From: Anaspis maculata
Taxonomy: Eukaryota > Arthropoda > Insecta > Coleoptera > Scraptiidae
NCBI GenBank assembly: GCA_949128115.1
Contig: OX421966.1
Coordinates: 61,501,416 to 61,565,415 of the forward strand
Reading direction: 5' to 3'
Length of the DNA: 64,000 nt
Position 1 is the stretch's first letter, and every line of letters begins with the position of its first letter. The notes beneath the pieces were generated by a model. That model was not told the origin of the DNA. It saw nothing but the letters and a program-made list of their open reading frames with translations, and did no database searches. Position numbers and translations under genes: made by a program. Below are positions 33,261-44,857 of this stretch, one piece after another.

Positions 33261-34443
33261 TTTGACTCTTTTTGTTTGTAAAATGTAACATTAATTGCTT
33301 AGCGTAAAGTTTCCTTTTGTTGTTACGTAAATAACTTGTGAACGAAACAAACATTCAAAGAGGTTCAAGCACCGATTCACGCTGACTTGAGCAATGCAAA
33401 ACTGGAGTGACTTTTCTGTCATTTCATCAAGACTCATTCACACTCAACTTTTGTCCAGATCATTTGGGAAGGGATTTTTCAGCAATCAACCAGGCTATAC
33501 GCATGGGTTTCTTTGACGTGTTCTTCCCATGTGTGTCTGTCAGCGAATACGTCACTTTTCCTTTGCGATCAAATTGACAGTTCAACATGTTTCATGATTT
33601 CTCGTTTTGTTTTGTTAATCTGATTTTGTGTTCATTTCATTGTTGTAAATTCCTGCATTGTCTAAATAATTTGTAATGATTTCTCTTGTTTCATTTGTTT
33701 GTGTTTTTCTGTTCTTTATTCATGTTGTGTCATTTCTATCACTGTCAATTCCTTGTTGTTAGGTGTTTTGAGAAAAAAAATAAATTCATTCTAAACTTTG
33801 CAATTGATTTCCAATAAAACATTCATTTTGCTTGCATTTCATTCGCGTTTCATTCAAGAATCAAACCTCATCCCCCACGACACATTCTCATCTCGAGTAA
33901 GAACCCAATCACACAACGTAGGTGAAATGTAAACAACGTCAAGACGGAAAGGGATAACGACGATCACTGCCAACATCGGAAAACGGGGTTACACTACAGA
34001 ATGGTACCGTGACCTTGGTACACTACAATACGAAGGTGGAAGTTATCACTGCATAATCGAAAGGAATGATTTATCTGAGATCACCCTGTAAATGCAGAAT
34101 TTAAAATGGTAATTGAGGGAATATCCGAGATTTGAGATCTGTTTTCATGTCTCTGAGGTTGGAATCCAGAGTTTTTCTCAAACAGAAGAATGTTGCCAAT
34201 ATTTTTAGGAATTAATCAGCACCCTGTGAAAACTTGATGTGAAGCTCTCATGTTCCGCACAGATACAGACTGATGGTTGAAAAATTGGACTATCAAACAG
34301 CCTAAACAGAAGTCAAATCATCTGCATGTAACAAGGCACCGTTTTCCACGTCGTATTCTACCCGTAGAGCCGTAGAAGAAGAAAGTGGAAGGTGCCACGA
34401 GGTCACCTTGGCGACTAACGCCGTCAAGGGTAAAACTCTACCT
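33261..34443. other. No gene; inverted copy of the 29236 motif at 34074
   Basis: AT-rich sequence with no supported gene. The 22-bp word at 34074-34096 is the reverse complement of the one at 29236-29258. Confidence 0.4.
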
Positions 34444-34625
34444 GGGCCGCTATTCTTGAATCGTGTGAGAAAAGTCCCTGGGAGTAAAATACATTCCACA
34501 GTACACTGATGTAGCGAATGTTGCCTAAAATCGTGGTTTTCAGGCAACTTTCGCTACAGAAGTGTAGTACGGATTATATAAAACTCCTAGGGACTTTTCT
34601 CACACGATTCAAGAACAGCGGCCCT
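34444..34625. mobile_element. Hairpin MITE, 182 bp
   Basis: The arms GGGCCGCTATTCTTGAATCG... and its complement fold back around 34530, including GAGAAAAGTCCC/GGGACTTTTCTC and TAGCGAA/TTCGCTA. Non-coding. No target duplication could be defined. Confidence 0.8.
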
Positions 34626-34740
34626 GGTTCATGTCTGGAACGTCGGGAAAGAGTCCTTGGAGTGACTGTGAAGGAGAAGCGCTATGACAACCCACTGAAT
34701 ACCTTTTTCCGAGCCTTTTTCCGAGCATTTTTTCACTTTT

Positions 34741-35601
34741 ATAGACCGGAGAAGTGATGACGTCACAACATGGCAACATGGCCGGCAGTTGACATTTTCT
34801 GGAGGCCAACGTCACATGAACGTGACGCTTCTATGTTTGGTTGTGTTTGGCATGACATTGCCAACCTAAGAGACAGCCAGCGCCATACTGCCCAACTCAT
34901 TGACAGAGAGCTGCGCAAAGCTGCACTCAGAATCACCAGTGCCTACAGAACGGTTCCGCATGATGCAGCCCGAGCGTTCTCGGGTATCCCACCCTTCGCC
35001 CTGCTTGCGATTAGAGGAAACAAGCCTAGGAGTGCCCACCAGTCCCACCACCGAGGCCCACCAGCAAACCAGAAAGCAGAAACAAGGCCAGTGAGCAGTT
35101 CGTCGAGCAGTGGCAACGGCAGCGAAACGCCTTGGTTCAAAGTTGGATGAAAGAAATACTGGGGAGCCTCAGAAGCCTCAGCGCCAGGACAACGCGAAAC
35201 ACGCTCGTTTTCATTGTAACGGTCCATCAAGGCAGCGAGAAGACCTCGAAGAAAAACTGAGCAGGAGAATCGCCGTCGACAATCTCGTTCATGAGATGCT
35301 CAGAGGCAAAGAGCAATGGATCGCAGTGCAGTTTATAGTTAGCAGTTTTTAGTTTATAGCAATATAGTTTGATTTCCTCCACCTGATATAGCCCAAAATA
35401 TGAATCTTTTTTGTTATATCCATTTCCGTTATTTACCTTCGCAAAAATTTGACAAACACATGACAAACACAAACAGAGAAACGTCAAGTGCATGCCACGT
35501 GCCGTGCATCCCACGGTCATGTCACGTTTGACGTTGGCCTCCAGAAACTGTCAACCGCCGGCCATGTTGCCGTGTTGTGACGTCACACTTCTTCGGTCTA
35601 T
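34741..35601. mobile_element. TIR element carrying an R1-like retrotransposon tail
   Basis: Terminal inverted repeats of about 85 bp begin ATAGACCGRAGAAGTG and include TGACGTCACAAC, GGCAACATGGCCGGC and TTTCTGGAGGCCAACGTCA. They flank an interior that encodes a piece of a non-LTR retrotransposon. Either the retroelement inserted into the TIR element, or the TIR element captured it. No target duplication is clear. Confidence 0.82.
34878..35340 (+). pseudogene. R1-like non-LTR RT C-terminal fragment
   Basis: The frame starting near 34878 gives LRKAALRITSAYRTVP then AFSGIPPFALLAIR. This is the conserved post-thumb segment of R1-clade and related LINE polymerases (usual form: RVxxAYRTVSxxAxxVxAGxxP). 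After frameshifts the C-terminal part appears: QWQRQRNALVQSW-like sequence near 35105, and later RQREDLEEKLSRR and NLVHEMLRGKEQWIAV to about 35330. This matches the domain after the CCHC segment, in which only one Cys is still visible. Catalytic RT is absent. Confidence 0.8.
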
Positions 35602-36411
35602 TGACATTTGGTTCGACGTTTATGGAATAAAGGATTTATTTTGTTGTGAGTGGGTTTGAACTGATTCCTGTTCCCTGTCCCAAGAGCCCTCAAGAACACC
35701 CCCCCTTACATGCAGCAATTCCAAGTCATCACTTTTTTCAAGGATAGCAAATTTTGAAGGGTGACACTAACTTGTTTTGAGCAGAAATTCATCAATTCAC
35801 GAAATTTGGCTCCATGATTGAAATACAGCTCCTCAAATTCGACTTTTTTTTCGGTGTTTTTCATTGATAACTCGTAAATGACTCGACGTATGCGACTCCA
35901 ATTTGACAGAGCTATGTTTTGGAGTATTGCCCACCTTCGACTCAAATTTCAGCCAAATCCGATCTGCGGCAGCGGTTCCAAAGTTGGTTAACAAAATCGA
36001 GAAGAGTCAATTTTCACCAAAGTCACAGCAGCTCTTTAAACATCATTTGAAAAGAAGTCTATGGTTAACTTCTTTGTATAGAAAACTGAGACATCCTGTA
36101 TATATTTTCTATAGTTGAGTAAGTATTGTTTTCTATGGATATTTCTAAAACTGTAGATCAGTATCAATAGGTACTTTCCCACTAAACATTGTTTGCTGAA
36201 TTTTCCGTATTGTACGTCGATCTCGACGTTGATAATTAGTTATATTGCAGCAAAGAGTTCGGTCAAATCTGTATAATATTTTATACATATTATGATGATG
36301 AAGACACAAATTGCCGGAAACGTTAGATCATTTTTATGGGATTGCATTTTTGTACATATTTTGAACTGCGGCTACTGGTATTGGACAGGGAGCTGGTGCC
36401 TCAAAATTTAC
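35602..36411. other. No recognisable feature
   Basis: A poly-C run lies at 35699-35705 and a motif ACATCCTGTATATTTTC-like near 36091. Nothing coding. Confidence 0.4.
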
Positions 36412-36560
36412 GTCATAAGGTACATGAATGAAACCAACGGGCTTTTGTGTGGGAACATCCCCTTTATCAAAAATCGAGTCATAAGACAATTTTTTTGGGG
36501 GCTCTCGATCCATAAGACAAGTTTGAAATTTTCAATAAGGGCCAAATTTCACCTCCTCCT
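36412..36560. repeat. Dispersed repeat piece, matches 37563-37606 and 37738-37865
   Basis: GGTACATGAATGAAACCAAC is found again in reverse complement near 37590. The adjoining ATAAGACAAGTTTGAAATTT is found again in direct orientation near 37811. The two orientations suggest that an older element was broken up by the foldback insertions at 36964-37560 and 37897-38690. Confidence 0.65.
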
Positions 36561-36963
36561 GGAGACTTCTCCTTTGACATAATTTCAGGAATGAAAAGAT
36601 TTGTGTGATTGTTTTAACTGGTGAAGTATACGAACATTCAAAATTTCATGTTCTACATTAGATAATATTATATTTGTTTCTATTAATTAGGAACTTACTT
36701 ATCTGTGATAATTGTCTGCACCTAACTACCATACCACTGACTTGACCATTTTTTCAAGAAATGCAACAAGGTTCAATAAATACTATTATAATCATTATTA
36801 TTATTATAAAAACGGTTCTTACATGATTTTTTTACGCAGGTGTCGAATCTGTCCACGAGAATTTTCAATGGTACATCGCTTACAGGGTGCAACATCGAGA
36901 ACATTTTCTTAAATCGTACATCCTGTATTTTAACATGGGAATCGATTCCGTCTCCCACCCTGA

Positions 36964-37560
36964 TTACAAAATATACAAGGTGTTTCAGATTTAAATCGCG
37001 TCCTTTCAGGAAGTGATGTAAAACGTCAAAAGAAGTAGACTTTCTTGAAAAAATATATGTCAGGAACGAATAATAACGGAGATATGGGCGTTCAAAGTTG
37101 AACCTTAAAAATCGATTTTTCGTCATAGGTTTGGAACTTCTCAACCGATTTTGTTCAAATTTAAATCAAAGCTTACTGAGATAAGTCTGTAACAAACAAT
37201 AATAATGCGTTCCATCAAAAATTTTCAGAAGCGTGAATAATTGGGGGGGTCCCCACTTTTTCACCCCTATTTTTTTAACCCTCGGGTAAATTGGCATATT
37301 GATCATATTTTTGAATTTTACGTTTAATTCTCAAGAAAAAGTTACCCTTGCATAATTTTGATTAGAGGCTCCGTTTCCAAGATTTTTGCGTTGGAAGCTC
37401 CGGAAAACACATCAAAATATCCACTTTCAAGAGCCAAAAAAATATCTTTCTTGTTCCTTACAAAAACTCATGGGTTAGCAACTTGGAGCACCTAGAAAAC
37501 CTGTCCCAATAAAGAAATCATTAGTTATCTTGGATTTTAATTTGTAGGGCTTTGAAAGTG
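36964..37560. mobile_element. TACAGGGTG-type foldback element, half copy
   Basis: It begins ATACAAGGTGTTTCAGATTTAAA and continues with landmarks shared with 37897-38690. It is the reverse complement of the right half of that copy, including CATGGGTTAGCAACTTGGA-like sequence near 37470. The opposite end is missing. Confidence 0.75.
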
Positions 37561-37896
37561 GTGTTCCCACACAAAATCCAGTTGGTTTCATTCATGTACC
37601 TCATTTTCAGTAAAGGATCCGCCATCTCACAGAAGGATATATGGAGTATAAATGATTGAACTGCACGCAGTCTTCCTTCAAAATATTATTTATTTTATAA
37701 ATATTCCATTATTTTCGAAGGTCTCTGGCCCTTCTTCGTCAGACGAAGGGGAACATCCCCTTAATTGAAAATCTGGTCGCAAGACAAAATTTTTGAGGGC
37801 TTTCGGTCCATAAGACAAGTTTGAAATTTTCAAAAAAGGACCGAAATTTATAATTTCTTTCACAGGCGTTTTGTTGACTAACGTACTAGGTATGAT

Positions 37897-38690
37897 ATAC
37901 AGGGTGTTTAAGATTTAAATCGCGTCCTTCCAGGAAGTGATGTAAAACGTCAGAAGAAGTAGACTTTCTCAAAAAAATATATTCCAGAAACGAATAATAA
38001 CGGAGATATGGGCGTTCAAATTTGAACCTTGAAAATCGATTTTTCGTCATAGGTTTGGAACTTCTCAACCGATTTTGTTCCAATTTGAATCAAAGCTCAC
38101 TGAGATAAGTTTGTATCAAACAATAATAACGCGTTCCATCGAAAATTTTCAGGAGCGTGAATAATTGGGGGTGCCCCCACTTTTTCACCCCTATTTTTTT
38201 ACCCTCGAGTAATTTGGTAAATTGATCATATTTTTGAATCTTACGTTCTACAGACGTAAGACAGAATTCTACAGAAAAAGTTACTCTTACAAAATTTTGA
38301 TTGGAGGCTTCGTTCTCAAGATATTTGAGGTTTAAACTTCGGAAAACATCTCGAAAACACCACTTTCAAAGCCCTACAAATTAAAATCCAAGATAACTAA
38401 TGATTTCTTTATTGGGACAGGTTTTCTAGGTGTTCCAAGTTGCTAACCCATGAGTTTTTGTAAGGAACAAGAAAGATATTTTTTTGGCTCTTGAAAGTGG
38501 ATATTTTGATGTGTTTTCCGGAGCTTCCAACGCAAAAATATTGGAAACGGAGCCTCTAATCAAAATTATGCAAGGGTAACTTTTTCTTTAGAATTAAACG
38601 TAAAATTCAAAAATATGATCAATATACCTACCAATTTACCCGAGGGTTGAAAAAAATAGGCTACACCAATAAAGCAGTAATTGTTTACAT
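37897..38690. mobile_element. TACAGGGTG-type foldback element, right end lost
   Basis: It begins ATATACAGGGTGTTTAAGATT. Left arm to about 38400; the mirrored right arm runs to about 38670 and then stops before its terminal 300 bp. Sequence is about 85-90% like the first arm at 36964. Shared landmarks with 3913-4967 (the CAAAATTTTGATTAGAGGCT-type stretch) show that all belong to one broad family. Confidence 0.75.
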
Positions 38691-38919
38691 TTGTCTTTTT
38701 TCCCCCCACCATCCTGATTACACCCCTGATTATGCTGAATTTGAGAGGAGGAGGGGAACTATGCAACCAGATGTACACCTAGTAATAAATCCCCAGATTT
38801 AATGGTAATGCGGGTTCGCATCTGTGCTAACAGATGTTGGCATTGTAGGTTTGTATCTATGTTAAATGGAGCTTTGCAGTTGTACCGGGAGATTGCGCTA
38901 CTGCCACTATCAATAGATT

Positions 38920-39065
38920 ACTGTAAACGCCGGTAATGCAGGTTTCTGTAAATATAGGTAGATTCCTGTAAATGCCGGTAATACAGGTTCCTGTAAATAT
39001 AAGTGGATTCCTGTAAGTGCCGGTAATGCAGGTTTCTGTAAATGTCGGTAATGTTAGTTCCTCTG
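38920..39065. repeat. 45-bp tandem repeat
   Basis: GGTTTCTGTAAATATA recurs with a 45-bp period (38941, 38986, 39031) together with GATTCCTGTAAATGCCGGTA. About three copies, the outer ones diverged. Confidence 0.85.
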
Positions 39066-40082
39066 CGCGCCGGTAGGTGGCGCTACTGTCGGTGACCTTG
39101 AAGTGTGCCAGAATCCTCATAGCTATACTACTTAGTGGGATTGCTGCGTGGAAAGGATCTCGCATGTAACGCAAATGTAACAATTGAACACAGACTGAAC
39201 CAATTCCACTTATTTAAACTGTTTTGTGAAGGTGATCTATACAAACGTGACGGCTTTATATGCAAGTTTCTTTCTGCTTCCTGCTAAATTCTTTCTCCTG
39301 CCCGCCTGCCGGATATCGCCCAGCGACGTATCTTAAACCTTGTCCTCAATCGGGACAGCTCCAAAGCACTAAAGCTCTCGTTTCAAGACCTCACTCCCGC
39401 AATCCATCTGCAGCAACGAGCGAACTATCAAAGCAAATCCTTTTGTGACTTGGCAATATCCTTCGGTTATCCTTCGCGATTCCGTGCAATTTTCAATAAT
39501 CCTTTTTACAGACGACGGAGCAATAGGCGCCTATCGCTTCTCCCCCTCGTACGCCAGTATAAAATTAAACTTCGTCTATGGATAATTCCGACTCGCGGCA
39601 TCGTATCGCATCAGCATGGGCGACTTTGTGTGATGTTTCTGATTTGGAATAATGGAATTTGGAAAACGTCTTCCTCCGGCGACGCTGAGCATCAGTGTAT
39701 AGATAATATTCCCTCCACGCCCGGTTCTTGTACGGAATTATCCAGAGGCCCGCGCGCACTTTTAACGACACGACCTGAATATTTACCGGCGTGAGGGCCC
39801 TTGCGCCTTGAAATATTTAAATCGCGTTGATTTTTCGACTTGGATCCGCTTTTTTTGTCGTGTATGCGTAGGGGAGACTGGGGTCCCGCAGTCACTTTGA
39901 CTTCCAAACCACTAAACTGCCACCATCTAGATCATCAAATTATAATATTATTCAACCTGCAGCCCTTTTGCAAAATGTGTCATTGCAGCAAGTTGCAATT
40001 TTGTTGGAGCTTCTAGCTTCTAGTATGATGGTTAACCGACCGAAAAGAACTTAACTGACAATTTTCAGCTGCACTTGAGCTT
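39066..40082. other. No recognisable feature
   Basis: Mixed-composition sequence. ORFs up to 114 codons have no recognised motif. Confidence 0.4.
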
Positions 40083-40310
40083 AGGCACTGAAGCCACCCG
40101 CATTTGGCGGGCCGAAAATAGTCCGGAGGAAAATGAATCGAAGCCGTGAAATCAAGGTATATGTGAATATTCGGAGTCAGGGCATCATTAAAAGATGTCG
40201 CTACTTAATTCATTCATTCGTGTGAATCCCGCGAAGCTCTAGGTATAACATGATTTACTTGCTACACTTCGATATTCAACAACCGTCTCTCCGCGACGTC
40301 CGATAATGGG
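40083..40310. repeat. Direct repeat P, copy 1
   Basis: It starts with CTGAAGCCACCCGCATTTGG and continues for about 225 bp with close similarity to 40942-41166. The CCCGCATTTGGCGGG segment is a small hairpin. No coding content. Confidence 0.85.
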
Positions 40311-40941
40311 GTCTTATACGAAAATCACAAAATGCAATTTTCTTATGTAAATCGATGCTCAAGTACCTAAACCCAAATACTGTGAAGATAAAACAAACAA
40401 AAATCGGCCCAGGGAAAAGAACTTGAAATTTGGCTCTTCACACTCTCTCTGTTTAAATCGACTGAATTCGCGGCTAAACTCATCCACCAATGAAATGGAA
40501 GCAAGACCGCAGTTGACATAAAGCAGCGTTGTCACGTCGTCATTATTTACATGTCTGTCATTTATCTAACCTCACATTCCTGATTCCTCTTGTTGTGAGA
40601 GTTTGCGGTCATATTTGCTGAACGTATTGAGTTGTTTTTTGTGCTAAATTGGAAAAAAAAGGAAGCTGGTTTCGAAGAAGCCAACGACAGAAATCTCCCA
40701 CAAGTCGATGCGGACATGGTAAACAATTTTTATAGAAGGAACGCAGATTTTTTCGCACATGGCGTAAGAAATGTTAAAACTAGCAGGTAAGGCTTTGTGA
40801 CTCATAAGCGAGCGGCAAGCAAGCCTCTAGCATCTACCTGATCCCAATCAATTAATCATTCGTTTTTTTGCAGAAGTAGGAAACAAATATATGGAGACGA
40901 AGCAATAGGGTTTGTACAGGTGAAACGTGATAAAACGTTAT

Positions 40942-41166
40942 GTACTGAAGCCACCCGCATTTGGCGGGCCGAAAATATTCCGGAGGAAAATAATTCAAAG
41001 CCGTGAAATCGAGGTATGAGAATATGAATATTCAGAGTCAAGGCATCATTAAAAGATGTCGCTAGCTATTTAATTCATTCGTGTAAATCCCGCAAAGCTC
41101 TATAACATAATTTATTTGCTTCTCATCGGGAATTCTAAAACCGTTCCTGCTTGATGTCCGACGAAA
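40942..41166. repeat. Direct repeat P, copy 2
   Basis: Second copy, 859 bp downstream of the first and in the same orientation. It immediately precedes the large duplicated segment that starts at about 41168. Confidence 0.85.
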
Positions 41167-41167
41167 T

Positions 41168-43840
41168 GGTGAACTGGCGCATATGAAGTAAAGCACCCGC
41201 ACTTCGACTCGGCTAGCTGCTGCCGTGCTCCTGGCTCCTGCTGTGATGACGCGCCGTGCCACCGTCCGCTGCCCGCTGCCCGCCACCATCCGATTCACAC
41301 GTGTTAGCACCGCTGGTCGCATTCTCCAGCGCACATCTCAGATTACCTGAGCCGTCTATACACCGTTCGCGATCGTTTTGGATGCAATAAAATATTCCGA
41401 ATTGCTTGGAATGGAGGATATCGCCGGAGATTGACCGTGGTACCTGGACCAATCCTCCTGGGCTGCCGTCCGCTCCCGACTTGTCACGTCCGCTGCCGAG
41501 TGCTTCTGCGGGCCTGTTAGCGAAGAGTTTTAGTCCCCTTCGAGGAAGCTGAGTTAGAACCCGTTTATGTTGCGTCGCGACCCTCCTAGAGGCCGAAGCG
41601 TCGAAGCCCCAATGAAGAGTCCCAGCCCACTTGGAAAATGACGAGTCGATTTCCCCCGGCTGATGTGTCTCAAAGGCCCCCTGGAGAAAGCCGAGTTGGA
41701 ACCCTTCGGAGTCGTGTTTTGGTCCCCTTGGGGGCACGCTGAGTCGAGAACCCTCCAGGTTGAGTTTTGACCCTCCGAGAGACTGATGAGTTGCTTCCCC
41801 CGTTGAGTTGCAACCCGTCTCTAGGATGTCGAGTCAGAGCCCTTGGACGTTGAGTCTTGATCCGCCTCCAGGTGTCGAGTCAGAGCCCTCCGACGACGAG
41901 TTCCAGCCCTTCTCCAGGTCGATGTGCCAAGGCCCTTCCGGTGTTGAGTTTCGACCCTTCTCCAAGTCGTAGAGTTGGGACCCGTTGACGAAGTGTTTCG
42001 AACCCCCTCCAGGATGCTGAGTCGCGTTCCCTCCACGATGAGTTCTAGCCCACCTCGAGGATGTCGAGTTGAAACCCCTAAATGAACCAGGCCCGATAGA
42101 AATGAGGTCTCTCGTTTCGGTATCTCGTGTGGCGGAGTGATGACCTCGACGAGCGGGAGGTTAGTCTTGGTGAGTTGGGATAGTTGCTTACGGTTAGGCT
42201 TTGTCGGAAAAATGTATGATGGGGCTCACGCGTGCGTTCTGGATCTGCCTGCACGTGCTGGTGTCTGCGTTACTGTCTGCCGTCAGGTACAGCCACTTTC
42301 AAGCCTCGTCCTTTGTTGGATACCTTCATAGAAAGGTATTCGCGCTCTTGGGCCCTCTGGACTTAGCTTTGTGACTGCGGTACTCAGAGCACCGGACCTA
42401 GTGGGTTAGATCTGGAAACTCGCGGGTGAGCTTCTTCTGCGTTTCTGAAGCTCCTAGTTATTCGGAAAATGTAAATTTTGAGAACTACGGGAAAAATCAA
42501 GTAATTGAAATAAAATAGAATCGTGTTTGTATCGGGGTTCGGACCCTGCCGTAGAGTCGTAATTGTTGATCGGATTGATGGATACACCCCCCCCCCCCCC
42601 TCCTTGAAACTAATGATTTTGTTTTAGCGCTACGACAGTTCCTGATCTTTCCATATAGAGCTTGTTACGGGAATGAAGACGTTCTTATTCGAAACTGATG
42701 AATTCAATCCGGTACCCAACGACGCCATCGTTCAGATAGGGACTTTGTAAAAATGAATTGTTATTAGGGCTCGATCAGGAATAGTGTAGACGGCGATTAC
42801 TTCGTGTTAGGGTAAAGATTATTTCGACGCCTCTCCGCATCGGCTTTTCGACGAACACCCTGTATAGTCAATTCTCTGCGTTTTGTTTTTCCTGGCTGCG
42901 GCCTTCTCTCACAAATTGCTTAACAACAACGAACTAGCGCGTATACGGGACGTGCTCAAAACGTTCTCCAAATTAAATTTGTATCTTGACTAGAGTAATT
43001 GTTTCGCGCTCACCATCGGTTTGAAAGTTTTTGGTTTTTAGACACGCGCGACCGCGGGAATCTTTCTGAGCGTTGGGGGCGACTCACGGTGAAAAAAGGG
43101 AATAGGCCCCCACAAAGGTAGCCATATCCAATCCTTTCCAAACGGGCAAAAGAGACCATGGCCCAAAAAGAAGCAACAGCCTTTGAAAAGAATGCCACAA
43201 CTAGGTGGGCTACCATACACACACCGGCCCACAAATCTTGGATAGCACTCGTGGTCGAAGTCACTCTTCTCTTTTCAGTGTCTAGAAGCCGGGCCTAACC
43301 CTAACATAACCTCTAACACTAACATGAATGTTGGATCTGATTTAATCACAAAAAGAACTTTGAACCGCGAAAACAGTCAGAATTAAATGTCGGTCAAGGT
43401 GTAGAGTCAGGTGTTCGTCGGAGGGTTGGGGTGTTGGGACGTCTGAAATAATTAGGGGAAAGTTATCTCTTCGGGAATAGGTTAGATCTTTTGGATAATT
43501 TAGCCTGCGATGTGATGGTAGGACTAGGTATAGGAGCGAGCCATTATTTAAACATTTTGAATTGTACATAGAAGTCAATAGATTGATGTTATGTTAAAAC
43601 TTTAACTGTGTCTTATTGCGTTCAAACTCGTAGTCAGACCTGTCTCAACAATCTCGAGAACTCTATAATCGACCAACAAGAAGAGAGGCACAACGGGATG
43701 TCGTCCTGATACTAGATGATCATCGGCCAAGCGGTTCCAAAAGCGGGAAAAGTGATTTAATTCAAATAAGTTGAATTAAATGCCAGTATAATGGGTTGCC
43801 TACCCATTCAGGGGTACAAGACGATAGCTGGGGTCGTTTC
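41168..43840. repeat. Large direct duplication, copy 1
   Basis: Matches 44858-47354 in order and orientation. Landmarks: CGTTCGCGATCGTTTTGGAT, GACTTGTCACGTCCGCTGCC, GCGTGCGTTCTGGATCTGCC, GATGATCATCGGCCAAGCGG. Its first third is a degenerate GAGTTGNNACCC/TCTCCAGGATGTCGAGT-type minisatellite. Long minus-strand ORFs here, up to 174 codons, are not preserved in copy 2 and so are not coding. A C15-like run sits at 42587-42602. Confidence 0.9.
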
Positions 43841-44750
43841 AGTACTGTCAAATCCAAAGTAACACCGGAGCACAAAGTCCGAAGTACTCCATGATAATAT
43901 GCTGTTACAGTCATCATTGAAGAAGAAACAGGAGGTTGTCTCATGTACCTGTGGAGATTGTGCGGCTAGTTTAGATAGGGTGCGGTATTATTTTGTTAGC
44001 AAACTTCTTACGATTCATTTGGACGAAGTGAAGGATATCATTGTTTTGTAGTTTGGTATCAATGAATTTGAATTACCTCCACAGAGTGCTATTGGAGAAA
44101 ATCTGCTTTAGCCAAAGTGGGAACTACCCTTAAAGGACAAACACTCCATTTTTTACAGAATAGCACCATTAGTTGGGAGAACCATTAAGTTCTACGGCCT
44201 GTCGATTTGCTATGTTGCTGATGGTGACGATAGCTGCTGTAGATCTTTGCTAACACCTACCTAGATGGTGGCATATAATTTCACTTCCTGCCACATCCAT
44301 TTCGAAGTGTTGATTGGAATCATTTTCTTCGCATACCTCCACGATCTGCGGCTAGTGAGGTAGTGAGCTCATATTTCTTTTTCTTTGTAAAAGGAGTTAG
44401 CTAAGGCTTCTTTTTCAGCTCAATTTCTGAAGGGGGGCATACTACATATTTTCCTTGAATGGTTTTTAAGCCCACAACCGAGCCCACAACCTTATACATA
44501 CTACTACTTCTAGTTTGGGGCATCGGATTCCAGCTGTGAAAAAACAAACTGTTGCAGGTAAGGGGTCACCAAGTTCAACGATTCTACCTACATTGAAATG
44601 ATCTTCACAGCAAAAATATCCGCCGCCCCATGGGGCTGGGCTTCTGTCGCCGGTAGCTGTATGGCACTTGTTTCTCAGGGGTTGAGACTTGAGTACGCTG
44701 ATGACAATTTTTTGTGGGGCACTTGAAGAGGTGTTGGGATATCCATAACA
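43841..44750. other. Spacer between duplicated segments
   Basis: About 0.9 kb present once, with no recognisable gene, RNA or repeat. Confidence 0.45.
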
Positions 44751-44777
44751 AGAAGCTTGTTTTCGAGGCCGAAAATC

Positions 44778-44853
44778 CGTCCCCGGCGGAGATCGAACCC
44801 GCGACCTCTGGAGTGGCAGTCGAACGCGCTAACTACCAGACCACAAGCTCCTC
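44778..44853 (-). mobile_element. tRNA-derived SINE head or tRNA pseudogene
   Basis: On the minus strand: GGAGCTTGTGGTCTGGTAGT (D-arm and A box region, 44825-44850) and GGGTTCGATCTCC (B box, 44787-44800), with tRNA-like spacing. The 5' and 3' acceptor strands (GAGGAGC and CCGGGGACGG) do not pair, so it is not a functional tRNA. It lies exactly at the left boundary of duplication copy 2. Confidence 0.75.
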
Positions 44854-44857
44854 AATT

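Noticed and set aside
29243..34090. One large transposon with the 22-bp inverted word as its ends
   Set aside because: The interior contains unrelated arrays and a hAT element but no coding core, and no target duplication was seen. Two independent ends of a dispersed family are more likely.
41213..41737. 174-codon minus-strand ORF in duplication copy 1
   Set aside because: The corresponding sequence in copy 2 does not keep the frame, and the ORF lies partly in degenerate minisatellite.
44778..44853. Functional tRNA gene
   Set aside because: The acceptor strands do not pair; only the D-arm and T-arm regions are tRNA-like.
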